DNA from: Azonexus sp.
GTDB taxonomy: Bacteria; Pseudomonadota; Gammaproteobacteria; Burkholderiales; Rhodocyclaceae
Reading direction: 5' to 3'
Assembly (NCBI GenBank): GCA_023150195.1
Contig: JAKLLI010000002.1
Coordinates: 1-21,919, forward strand
DNA length: 21,919 bases
Of this stretch, positions 14,568 to 21,919 are shown piece by piece. The notes beneath the pieces were generated by a model that had not been told where the DNA came from, did not search any database, and was given only the letters and a program-made list of their open reading frames with translations. Both the position numbers and the translations under genes were made by a program. Position 1 is the stretch's first letter. Each line of letters begins with the position of its first letter.

Positions 14568-15283
14568 CAATTCGCTACGGTCAACTCTGTCGTCTGCGTA
14601 AGGCATACCTGCTGGCGGTGTCGCTTTTTGCGCTGGCTGGTGGGGTGCAGGCAGGGGATAATCCCCGCGATCCTTACGAGGGCTTCAATCGCACCATGTT
14701 CTCGGTCAACGAGGCATTGGATCAATATGCGGCAAAGCCTGTTGCGCAAGCCTACGACACCGCCGTGCCTTTGCCGGTGAAGGCCAGCGTGAGCAATTTT
14801 TTCGGTAATGCCGGGGATTTCTGGTCTGCCGGTAATAGCGCGCTGCAGGGCAAATTCGGCGATGCCGGCATGGGCGTCGCGCGGCTGCTGGTGAATTCGA
14901 CGCTGGGAATTTTCGGTTTGTTCGATGTGGCCAGCGAAATGGGCATGGATCGGTACGACGAGGATTTCGGTCAGACCTTGGCGGTCTGGGGGGTCCCGGA
15001 TGGTGGGTACCTGTTCTGGCCCATCCTGGGGCCGCGGACAGTGCGTGATACGGCTGGCTGGGCCGTGGATTCTCAACTGGATCCGGTTGGCCATGTGCGC
15101 CCGGTGGCGGTTCGCAACAGTCTGCGAGGTTTGCGCTTTGTCGATGTTCGGACCAGCCTTTTGCCGGCAGATCGTGTGATCGAAGACGCCGCGCTCGACA
15201 AGTATGCCTATATTCGTGACGCCTATCTGCAGCGTCGCCGCAGTCAAATATATGATGGCCGCCCACCGCGACTGGATGAATGA
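14564..15283 (+). CDS. mlaA: MlaA (VacJ) family outer-membrane lipid-asymmetry protein, lacking a lipobox
   Basis: MlaA removes mislocalised phospholipids from the outer leaflet of the outer membrane and hands them to MlaC. The 239-residue product contains the family core: NPRDPYEGFNRTMFSVNEALDQ (33-54 region), VSNFFGNAGD, LLVNSTLGIFGLFDVASEMG, FGQTLAVWGVPDGGYLFWPILGP and the terminal YAYIRDAYLQRR. The ATG at 14564 overlaps the mlaD stop as ATGA. Odd feature: the signal peptide ends LFALAGGVQAGDNP with no cysteine, so it looks like a signal peptidase I substrate rather than the lipoprotein usual for MlaA; Cys9 precedes the hydrophobic core and cannot be a lipobox. MlaA is membrane-embedded anyway, so function may be kept. 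Confidence 0.93.
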   Translation: MTIRYGQLCRLRKAYLLAVSLFALAGGVQAGDNPRDPYEGFNRTMFSVNEALDQYAAKPVAQAYDTAVPLPVKASVSNFFGNAGDFWSAGNSALQGKFGDAGMGVARLLVNSTLGIFGLFDVASEMGMDRYDEDFGQTLAVWGVPDGGYLFWPILGPRTVRDTAGWAVDSQLDPVGHVRPVAVRNSLRGLRFVDVRTSLLPADRVIEDAALDKYAYIRDAYLQRRRSQIYDGRPPRLDE

Positions 15284-15295
15284 TTTCTGATCGAG

Positions 15296-15916
15296 ATGAT
15301 GAAAAATACGCTATTTGCCCTTGTTTTTAGCCTGTTTTCCTTCGGCGCGCTTGCCCAGGAGGCCCCGGATGCCTTGGTGCATCGTGTGACCGAAGAGGTG
15401 CTGGATATCGTTCGCAAGGACAAGGATATTCAGAAAGGTGACACCAAGAAGGTGGTAGCGCTGGTCGAGGAAAAGGTTCTCCCGAACTTCAATTTCCAGC
15501 GCATGACCTCCCTTGCGGTTGGTCGCGACTGGCGTAAGGCCGATGCCGCGCAAAAGCAGCGACTGGCCGCAGAATTCCAGAATCTGTTGGTGCGGACCTA
15601 CGCCAATGCCTTTACCGGTTACAACAACCAGCGCGTTGCTTACAAGCCATTCAAGATGGCTGCCGGAGAAACCGATGTGCTGGTGCGCACCGAAATCCTT
15701 CAGCCTGGCGCCAAACCAATGCAGATTGACTACGCATTGGAATTGGGTGAGCGCGGCTGGAAAGTGTACGACGTGGTCGTGGCCGGAATCAGTCTGGTCA
15801 CCAACTATCGCGATCAGTTCGGCCAGGAAGTCCGCAATGGCGGCATCGATGGCCTGATTGCTTCGCTGGCAGCGAAAAACAAGTCGCTGGAAACTGCGAA
15901 GGTTGCCGGCAAATGA
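15296..15916 (+). CDS. mlaC: Periplasmic phospholipid shuttle MlaC
   Basis: Soluble periplasmic carrier between MlaA at the outer membrane and MlaFEDB at the inner membrane. The 206-residue product has a signal peptide ending FSFGALA|Q (cleavage after about residue 20). The MlaC/Ttg2D domain includes KVVALVEEKVLPNFNFQRMT, RDWRKADAAQKQRLAAEFQNL, VRTYANAF and the C-terminal WKVYDVVVAGISLVTNYRDQF, the most conserved MlaC segment. Two adjacent ATGs (15296, 15299) are possible starts; the difference is one methionine. It lies 12 nt after mlaA, and a weak GAG precedes the start. Confidence 0.95.
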   Translation: MMKNTLFALVFSLFSFGALAQEAPDALVHRVTEEVLDIVRKDKDIQKGDTKKVVALVEEKVLPNFNFQRMTSLAVGRDWRKADAAQKQRLAAEFQNLLVRTYANAFTGYNNQRVAYKPFKMAAGETDVLVRTEILQPGAKPMQIDYALELGERGWKVYDVVVAGISLVTNYRDQFGQEVRNGGIDGLIASLAAKNKSLETAKVAGK

Positions 15917-16197
15917 TTGCGCGTGATGGCGATCGTTTGATCGTCAGCGCTCCGATGCGGATGGGGGCAGCGCAAGCGCTGCTCAATGAGGGTGTCGGTT
16001 TGATCGGTAGCGATCAGCAACTGACCATCGACTTGTCCGGGGTAAGCGACCTGGACTCGTCCTCCCTCGCCGTCATGCTGGCATGGACAAGGTCGGCTGC
16101 CTTGCTGCGGTCGACGCTGGTTTTCTCTGGGATTCCGCCGGCCATCAAATCCCTGGCCGACTTGTACGGCGTGCGCGAATTGCTGCCCGAGGCCTGA
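15913..16197 (+). CDS. mlaB: STAS-domain protein MlaB
   Basis: Small cytoplasmic STAS protein that binds MlaF and is needed for assembly and activity of the MlaFEDB transporter. The 94-residue product is a single STAS domain: LTIDLSGVSDLDSSSLAVML (37-56), the loop with conserved Asp and Ser residues, then AALLRSTLVFSGIPPAIKSLADLYGVRELLP, matching the usual strand-helix order. Starts by ATGA overlap with mlaC, and the position at the end of the mla cluster supports the call. Sequence similarity among STAS proteins is low, so context carries much of the weight. Confidence 0.9.
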   Translation: MIARDGDRLIVSAPMRMGAAQALLNEGVGLIGSDQQLTIDLSGVSDLDSSSLAVMLAWTRSAALLRSTLVFSGIPPAIKSLADLYGVRELLPEA

Positions 16198-16206
16198 GCG
16201 CGTTTC

Positions 16207-16926
16207 ATGATTCCTGCAGTATCGTTTGCTGACGTCGTCAAGCGTTTTGGTTCGCTTGAGGCCTTGTCCGGGGTCTCGCTGGACATTGCTCAGGGTGAGT
16301 TTTTCGGCTTGCTGGGCCCCAACGGCGCCGGCAAAACCACCTTGATTTCCTGTCTGGCGGGTTTGTCACGACCAGATGCAGGTCATGTTCGCGTACTGGG
16401 CCATGACGTGATTACCGATTTTCGCGCTGCCCGGCGCGCCTTGGGGGTCGTACCTCAGGAATTGGTCTTCGATCCGTTTTTCAGCGTGCGGGAAACCTTG
16501 CGCATTCAATCCGGCTATTTCGGCATTCGCCACAACGACGACTGGATCGACGAAATTCTCCATCATCTGGATCTGACGACCAAGGCCAACGCCAACATGC
16601 GGGGCCTTTCCGGCGGGATGAAGCGGCGCGTGCTGGTCGCTCAGGCCTTGGTGCACAAACCGCCGGTGATCGTCCTCGATGAACCGACAGCAGGGGTCGA
16701 TGTCGAATTGCGCCAGGGCTTGTGGCAATTCATTCGCCGGCTGAATGGCGAAGGCCATACCATCATTCTGACCACGCATTATCTGGAAGAGGCAGAAGCC
16801 CTGTGCCACCGCATTGGCCTGATGAAACAGGGAAAGCTGATTGCACTCGATACGACGGCCAATCTGATGGCGGCGCATCCTGGCGCCACGATCGAGGAAG
16901 TCTTTGTGCGGACATTGCGCCAATGA
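16207..16926 (+). CDS. ABC-2-type exporter ATP-binding protein (YadG-like)
   Basis: Cytoplasmic ATPase of a two-component ABC exporter. The 239-residue product has Walker A GPNGAGKTT (37-45), Q-loop VVPQELVFDP (81-90), signature LSGGMKRR (134-141), Walker B VIVLDEP (154-160) followed by TAGVDVELR, and H-loop TTHYLEEAEAL. The layout and the DEPTAGVD motif are those of the CcmA/YadG/NodI group. It begins 9 nt after mlaB and overlaps the permease gene as ATGA. Substrate is unknown; placement between mla and murA suggests an envelope-related function. This pair is a familiar companion of mla in betaproteobacteria. Confidence 0.93.
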   Translation: MIPAVSFADVVKRFGSLEALSGVSLDIAQGEFFGLLGPNGAGKTTLISCLAGLSRPDAGHVRVLGHDVITDFRAARRALGVVPQELVFDPFFSVRETLRIQSGYFGIRHNDDWIDEILHHLDLTTKANANMRGLSGGMKRRVLVAQALVHKPPVIVLDEPTAGVDVELRQGLWQFIRRLNGEGHTIILTTHYLEEAEALCHRIGLMKQGKLIALDTTANLMAAHPGATIEEVFVRTLRQ

Positions 16927-17675
16927 TTGCGTTCTGGACGTTGCTCTACAAGGAATTGCTACGCTTCTGGAAGGTTGCGTTTCAGACCATTGCTGCCCCA
17001 GTGCTGACAGCCTTGCTTTACTTGGTGATTTTCGGTCACGTCCTGGAAGATCATGTTCGGGTGCATGGTGTGCCCTACACCAGCTTCCTGATCCCCGGGC
17101 TTGTCATGATGCAGGTGTTGCAAAACGCGTTTGCAAATTCCTCATCCAGTCTGATCCAGGCCAAGATTACCGGCTCCATCGTATTTGTCCTGTTGCCGCC
17201 TTTGCCCTACAGCGTATTTTTTGCCGCCTATGTACTGGCGGCGACCTTGCGCGGGCTGATGGTGGGAGCCGGTGTGCTGCTGGTGACCGTGTGGTTTGTC
17301 GATCTGCGGGTTGAAGCCCCGTTCTGGATTCTCGCGTTTGCGCTGCTCGGTGGCGCCTTGTTCGGCGCCGTGGGCATGTTGGCCGGCATCTGGGTGGAAA
17401 AATTCGATCAGCTCGCGGCCTTCCAGAATTTTTTGATCATGCCGTTAACGATGCTGTCGGGCGTCTTCTATTCGATTTACACATTACCCACATTCTGGCG
17501 CGGTGTGTCGCATTACAATCCCGTCTTTTACATGATTGACGGCTTCCGTTACGGGTTTTTCGGTGTCTCAGACGTGCCGCCGGCACAGAGTCTCGCCGTG
17601 GTTGCCGTCTGCTTTACCCTTGCTTCCATTCTGGTGCTTCAACTGCTGAAGGACGGCTGGAAGCTCAGAAACTAA
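16923..17675 (+). CDS. ABC-2-type exporter permease (YadH-like)
   Basis: Inner-membrane partner of the preceding ATPase, 250 residues, six predicted membrane segments. Typical ABC2_membrane features are the amphipathic N-terminal helix (WTLLYKELLRFWKVAFQTI), PVLTALLYLVIFGHVL, PYTSFLIPGLVMMQVLQNAF, the central NFLIMPLTMLSGVFYSIYTLP segment with LP-x-FW and YNPVFYMIDGFRYGFFG near the end. Start ATG at 16923 overlaps the ATPase stop (ATGA) and gives the usual family length; longer in-frame starts lie within the ATPase gene. Substrate not predictable. Confidence 0.93.
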   Translation: MIAFWTLLYKELLRFWKVAFQTIAAPVLTALLYLVIFGHVLEDHVRVHGVPYTSFLIPGLVMMQVLQNAFANSSSSLIQAKITGSIVFVLLPPLPYSVFFAAYVLAATLRGLMVGAGVLLVTVWFVDLRVEAPFWILAFALLGGALFGAVGMLAGIWVEKFDQLAAFQNFLIMPLTMLSGVFYSIYTLPTFWRGVSHYNPVFYMIDGFRYGFFGVSDVPPAQSLAVVAVCFTLASILVLQLLKDGWKLRN

Positions 17676-17681
17676 AACTTC

Positions 17682-19170
<1,489 letters not shown>

Positions 19171-19217
19171 GCGCTACGCTTCGGGCGGAATTGCAGATTC
19201 GTGCGAAGCGCAAATTA

Positions 19218-19235
19218 TCTGCGGTCCACCGCAGA
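19218..19235. repeat. Perfect inverted repeat between murA and the cold-shock gene
   Basis: TCTGCGGT and ACCGCAGA form an 8-bp perfect dyad with a 2-bp centre, 48 nt after the murA stop. It is followed by an A-rich tract (AAACTGCAAAAAATG), not a U tract, so it is not a standard terminator for murA. It could be a protein-binding operator just upstream of the candidate csp promoter, or an RNA hairpin. The rest of 19171-19252 shows only a weaker CGCTTCG...CGAAGCG pair (19177-19183 with 19204-19210). Confidence 0.5.
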
Positions 19236-19252
19236 AAACTGCAAAAAATGCT

Positions 19253-19280
19253 TTGCGTAAACCGTTGTCTGCCGCATACT
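19253..19280 (+). promoter_or_regulatory. Candidate promoter of the cold-shock gene
   Basis: TTGCGT (19253-19258) and CATACT (19275-19280) are 16 bp apart, each four of six to the sigma-70 consensus. Transcription from here would give a leader of about 115 nt, in keeping with the long 5' leaders known for csp mRNAs. Other start sites cannot be excluded. Confidence 0.3.
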
Positions 19281-19364
19281 CCAAGGCTCGGGATTTCCAG
19301 GCAGTGTGTTGTTCCTGCACCGTATTCGGTTTGTCAGCTCCTCGGTCTTGATTCTCGTATTTTT

Positions 19365-19376
19365 GGGCTTCGGCCC
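19365..19376 (+). promoter_or_regulatory. UUCG-tetraloop hairpin in the csp mRNA leader
   Basis: GGGC-TTCG-GCCC makes a 4-bp all-GC stem closed by a cUUCGg tetraloop, one of the most stable known. It ends 14 nt before the AGGA ribosome-binding site (19391-19394) and is flanked by U-rich sequence. A role in leader stability or in temperature-dependent access to the ribosome site is possible but inferred. Confidence 0.45.
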
Positions 19377-19401
19377 GTTTATCTTTTCCAAGGAAATTAA
19401 C

Positions 19402-19608
19402 ATGGCAACTGGTACCGTCAAGTGGTTCAACGACTCCAAGGGTTTCGGCTTCATCTCCCCGTCTGAAGGTGGTGAAGACCTCTTCGCCCACTTCTCCGCC
19501 ATTCAAGGCAACGGCTTCAAGACCCTGGCTGAAAACCAGAAGGTCACCTTTGACGTCGTGACTGGCCCGAAGGGCAAGCAAGCTGCAAACATCCGTCCGG
19601 CTGAATAA
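19402..19608 (+). CDS. Cold-shock domain protein, CspA family
   Basis: Single-strand nucleic-acid-binding protein and RNA chaperone of 68 residues, the normal size. RNP1 KGFGFIS (13-19) and RNP2 DLFAHFS (26-32) are intact, within [20 protein letters not shown]. The ATG at 19402 is preceded by AAGGA with 7-nt spacing. A longer in-frame start upstream would add an unrelated hydrophobic segment and is rejected. It is a single-gene unit with its own candidate promoter and a strong terminator. CspA-family paralogues cannot be told apart by sequence, so no symbol is given. Codon use is strongly biased to C-ending codons (for example AAC, TTC), as expected for a highly expressed gene. Confidence 0.96.
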   Translation: MATGTVKWFNDSKGFGFISPSEGGEDLFAHFSAIQGNGFKTLAENQKVTFDVVTGPKGKQAANIRPAE

Positions 19609-19626
19609 GTAACGCGGATTTGCACG

Positions 19627-19654
19627 AAAAAAGCCCGGCTTGCCGGGCTTTTTT
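19627..19654 (+). terminator. Rho-independent terminator after the cold-shock gene
   Basis: A run of six A, GCCCGGC, a TT centre, GCCGGGC and a run of six T form a near-perfect palindrome 18 nt after the csp stop. The GC-rich 7-bp stem with a U6 tail is a classic intrinsic terminator; the A6 on the other side makes it potentially bidirectional, although no minus-strand gene needs it here. Confidence 0.93.
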
Positions 19655-19661
19655 CATTACC

Positions 19662-19686
19662 GCCGGATGACATTTGTTCGTCCGGC
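19662..19686 (+). repeat. Hairpin-forming inverted repeat upstream of qor
   Basis: GCCGGATGA and TCGTCCGGC can pair over 9 positions (one G-U) around the 7-nt loop CATTTGT, just 7 nt after the csp terminator and 71 nt before the qor ATG. There is no U tract. It might be a second, back-up structure for csp 3' end formation or a regulatory site for qor. No promoter for qor is convincing in the remaining sequence. Confidence 0.4.
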
Positions 19687-19757
19687 TGCTCGAAGGCTTC
19701 TGGTCTGCAGTGCGGGGTGATACCCTCTCAAGCCATACCGACCGAGGAGTTTTTCCC

Positions 19758-20732
19758 ATGACCCAAGCCATCCGCATTCACCAGACCGGCGGCCCGGACG
19801 TTTTGTGCTGGGAGGCGGTGCCGCTGTCGGCGCCTGCGGCGGGTGAGGTCCAGGTCCGTCATCATGCGGTGGGCCTCAATTTCATCGATACCTATCATCG
19901 GACCGGGCTGTACCCGCTGCCGCTACCGGCCGGTATCGGGCTGGAAGGCTCGGGGGTCGTCGAGGCCGTCGGGGTTGGTGTCGGCGACTTCAAGCCGGGC
20001 GATCGGGTGGCCTATGCCGGCGGCCCCCCCGGGGCGTATGCGGAATGCCGCAATCTGCCGGCTCACCGGGTTTTGCATCTGCCGGACGCGATCGATTTCG
20101 AAACCGGCGCGGCGATGATGTTGCAAGGACTGACCGCGGCCTATTTACTGCATCGCACTTATCGCGTACAGGCCGGGGATACGGTGCTGATTCACGCGGC
20201 GGCTGGCGGTGTCGGACTGATTGCCTGCCAATGGGCGAAAGCGCTGGGCGCAACGGTGATCGGTACGGTGGGCTCGGAAGCCAAGGCGGTGATTGCTCGG
20301 GCACATGGCTGCGATCATGTGATTGACTACAGTCGCGAGAATTTTGTGAGTCGCGTGCGGGCGTTGACCGCCGGTGAAGGGGTACCCGTGGTCTATGACG
20401 GCGTCGGTCGGGCAACCTTCGATGGCTCACTCGATTGCCTGCGCCCACTGGGAATGATGGTGAGCTACGGCAATGCCTCGGGCACGGTTCCTCCTTTCGA
20501 TTTGCTGGAACTTTCGCGGCGCGGCGGGCTGTTTCTGACGCGGCCGACACTGGCGAATTACACCGCGAAGCGTGATGACCTCGTGGCCTTGGGCCAGGCC
20601 TTGATGGACGTGGTGGCGAGCGGTGCGGTCAGGGTTGAGGTGCATCAGCGCTACGCGCTTCGTGATGCCGCGCAGGCGCATCGCGACCTTGAGGCGCGGC
20701 GAACCACGGCCTCCACCACTCTGCTGCCGTAA
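19758..20732 (+). CDS. qor: NADPH:quinone oxidoreductase, zinc-independent MDR family (Qor-like)
   Basis: Cytoplasmic medium-chain dehydrogenase/reductase-type enzyme predicted to reduce quinones with NADPH. The 324-residue product matches E. coli Qor (327). The N-terminal GroES-like domain has VGLNFIDTYHRTGLYPLPLP (38-57), IGLEGSGVVEAVG (60-72) and PGDRVAYAG (80-88). The Rossmann domain carries HAAAGGVG (146-153) and VIDYSRENF. The zinc-binding residues of alcohol dehydrogenases are absent, as usual for quinone reductases. The ATG at 19758 has GAGGAG (19744-19749) upstream, and MTQAIRIHQTGGPDVL is the standard N-terminus. Specific quinone substrate is unknown. The next gene starts 2 nt after its stop, so the two are probably co-transcribed. 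Confidence 0.93.
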   Translation: MTQAIRIHQTGGPDVLCWEAVPLSAPAAGEVQVRHHAVGLNFIDTYHRTGLYPLPLPAGIGLEGSGVVEAVGVGVGDFKPGDRVAYAGGPPGAYAECRNLPAHRVLHLPDAIDFETGAAMMLQGLTAAYLLHRTYRVQAGDTVLIHAAAGGVGLIACQWAKALGATVIGTVGSEAKAVIARAHGCDHVIDYSRENFVSRVRALTAGEGVPVVYDGVGRATFDGSLDCLRPLGMMVSYGNASGTVPPFDLLELSRRGGLFLTRPTLANYTAKRDDLVALGQALMDVVASGAVRVEVHQRYALRDAAQAHRDLEARRTTASTTLLP

Positions 20733-20734
20733 CC

Positions 20735-21919
20735 ATGATGGCCAAAATCAAAGCGGGTTTATTGTCTCTACGCGATCTCCTGGCGACGGCATGGTGGATC
20801 GTGCTGGTCGCCGGCATCGGGTTTGCCGTTGCCTTCCAGTTTGTCGAGCCGGCGCCGCCGCGGCACATGGTGATTACGACAGGGGGGGAAAGCGGGGCTT
20901 ACTACCATTTTGCCAAGCGCTACGCGGCCATTCTGGCTCGCGATGGCATCACGCTGGAGGTGGTCAGTTCGGCAGGGTCCTTGCAGAATCTTGAACGCCT
21001 GAAGAACAACGAAGCGCAAATCGGCTTCGTTCAGGGAGGCGTCCTGCCACCCAGGGATGATTTGGCTGTCGAGGATGAGAGCGGCCTGTTGTCGCTGGGC
21101 AGCATGTTCTACGAGCCGGTCTGGGTGTTTTATCGCGGAGAGACGCTGACCCGGCTGAGCGAACTGCGTGGCAAGCGGATTGCCATTGGCCAGGAGGGCT
21201 CGGGTATCCGGGCCTTGGCCAAAACCCTGCTTGATGCCAACGAAGTGCCCATGGACGATCAGTTGCTGCCGCTGTCGGGACTCGATGCGGCAGAGGAGTT
21301 GCAGCAGGGGCGCATCGATGCAGCCTTTATCATTGCGGCCGAGCATGCGCCGGTGGTGCAGGTGCTGCTCCGTTCCCCCGGCGTCAAGCTGATGAGTTTT
21401 TCTCAGTCATTTGCTTACGAGCGGCGTTACCCCTTCCTGACCCGTTTGACCTTGCCCAAGGGCGTGGCGGATCTGGTGCGTGATTTCCCGCCCGAGGACA
21501 TCCGTGTACTGGCGCCGACGGCCAATCTGATTGTCCGCGACGATTTGCATCCGGCCCTGCAAAACCTGTTGTTGCAGGCGGCAAGGCAAGTCCATGGGCG
21601 CCCCGGATTTTTCCAGACAGCGAACGAATTTCCGGCCTACATGGATGCGATGCTGCCCTTGTCGTCCGAAGCGGAGCGTTTTTTCAAATCCGGACCGCCT
21701 TTCCTGCAGCGTTATCTGCCGTTTTGGCTTGCTGTGCTGGTCGACCGCCTGATTGTGTTGCTGGTCCCGGTGATCGCCCTTCTGATCCCCTTGATGCGGG
21801 TGGCGCCGGCAATCTACAACTGGCGGGTACGTTCCAAGGTGTTTCGTTGCTACGGCGAACTGAAGTTTCTTGAAGACGATCTCAAGCACCATTTCGACCC
21901 CGCGCGCTTGGCGGAGTAT
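20735..21919 (+). CDS. TAXI-family TRAP transporter solute-binding protein, membrane-anchored (partial, C-terminus missing)
   Basis: Reads open for 395 residues to the window edge. An N-terminal hydrophobic helix (about 18-36, TAWWIVLVAGIGFAVAF) lacks a clear cleavage site and looks like an anchor. The TAXI/NMT1-like binding domain follows, with ITTGGESGAYYHFAKRYAAI (the T-G-x-x-G-x-Y-Y/F signature), EVVSSAGSLQNLERLKNNEAQIGFVQGG, LRGKRIAIGQEGSGIRALA and GRIDAAFIIA. After residue 330 comes a second hydrophobic stretch (FWLAVLVDRLIVLLVPVIALLIPLM) and then RVRSKVFRCYGELKFLEDDL, a presumably cytoplasmic tail. No TRAP membrane subunit is visible, though one could lie beyond the edge. Start may be 20735 or 20738. 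The ligand is unknown. Confidence 0.85.
   Translation, partial: MMAKIKAGLLSLRDLLATAWWIVLVAGIGFAVAFQFVEPAPPRHMVITTGGESGAYYHFAKRYAAILARDGITLEVVSSAGSLQNLERLKNNEAQIGFVQGGVLPPRDDLAVEDESGLLSLGSMFYEPVWVFYRGETLTRLSELRGKRIAIGQEGSGIRALAKTLLDANEVPMDDQLLPLSGLDAAEELQQGRIDAAFIIAAEHAPVVQVLLRSPGVKLMSFSQSFAYERRYPFLTRLTLPKGVADLVRDFPPEDIRVLAPTANLIVRDDLHPALQNLLLQAARQVHGRPGFFQTANEFPAYMDAMLPLSSEAERFFKSGPPFLQRYLPFWLAVLVDRLIVLLVPVIALLIPLMRVAPAIYNWRVRSKVFRCYGELKFLEDDLKHHFDPARLAEY

Noticed and set aside
19306..19608. Longer cold-shock protein with a hydrophobic leader
   Set aside because: The cold-shock domain begins exactly at the ATG at 19402, which has a good ribosome-binding site; the extension is leader RNA.

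Overview
The window comes from the GC-rich chromosome of a Gram-negative proteobacterium, most likely a betaproteobacterium (a Rhodocyclales-like lineage is my guess). The reasons are the Mla order F-E-D-A-C-B with mlaA inside the operon, the run mla / ABC-2 exporter / ibaG / murA, and kdsD placed divergently from a KefB/C-like antiporter. There is no phage, insertion sequence, CRISPR array, tRNA or rRNA. Coding density is very high and most gene junctions are 1-20 nt overlaps.

Region 1 (1-2671): the start of kdsD (lipopolysaccharide Kdo synthesis; minus strand, cut by the window edge), then, divergently, a 650-residue CPA2 cation/proton antiporter with a cytoplasmic RCK/TrkA module.

Region 2 (2675-12341, minus strand): a compact nine-gene operon for a type IV pilus / type II secretion-like machine. 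In transcription order it encodes a secretin lipoprotein (MshL-like), a GspE/PilB-class ATPase, a GspF/PilC-class platform protein, a GspL-like bitopic protein, a PilO/GspM/MshJ-like protein, a 99-residue exported protein in the MshK/PilP position, a 635-residue GspK/PilX-like protein with an unusual modular build, and two class III signal-peptide pilins. Seven of the eight junctions overlap. The exception is before the last gene, which has its own strong Shine-Dalgarno and is probably the most abundant subunit. No prepilin peptidase or retraction ATPase is present, so those would come from elsewhere. The mix (MSHA-like secretin and gene order, T2SS-like GspL fusion, uncharacterised tip-type protein) is the most interesting part of the window.

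Region 3 (12486-19170, plus strand): a cell-envelope operon. mlaFEDACB encodes the retrograde phospholipid transport system that maintains outer-membrane lipid asymmetry. It is followed by a two-gene ABC-2 exporter (YadG/YadH type), the BolA-family gene ibaG and murA, the first committed step of peptidoglycan synthesis. The encoded MlaA lacks the usual lipobox cysteine. The secretin and mlaF operons diverge from a short AT-rich intergenic region.

Region 4 (19171-21919): a 231-bp non-coding stretch holding a perfect dyad, a candidate promoter and a UUCG hairpin in the leader of a cold-shock protein gene. That gene ends at a textbook rho-independent terminator. Next come a quinone oxidoreductase (qor-type) and the start of a TAXI-family TRAP solute-binding protein that appears anchored in the membrane at both ends and runs off the window.
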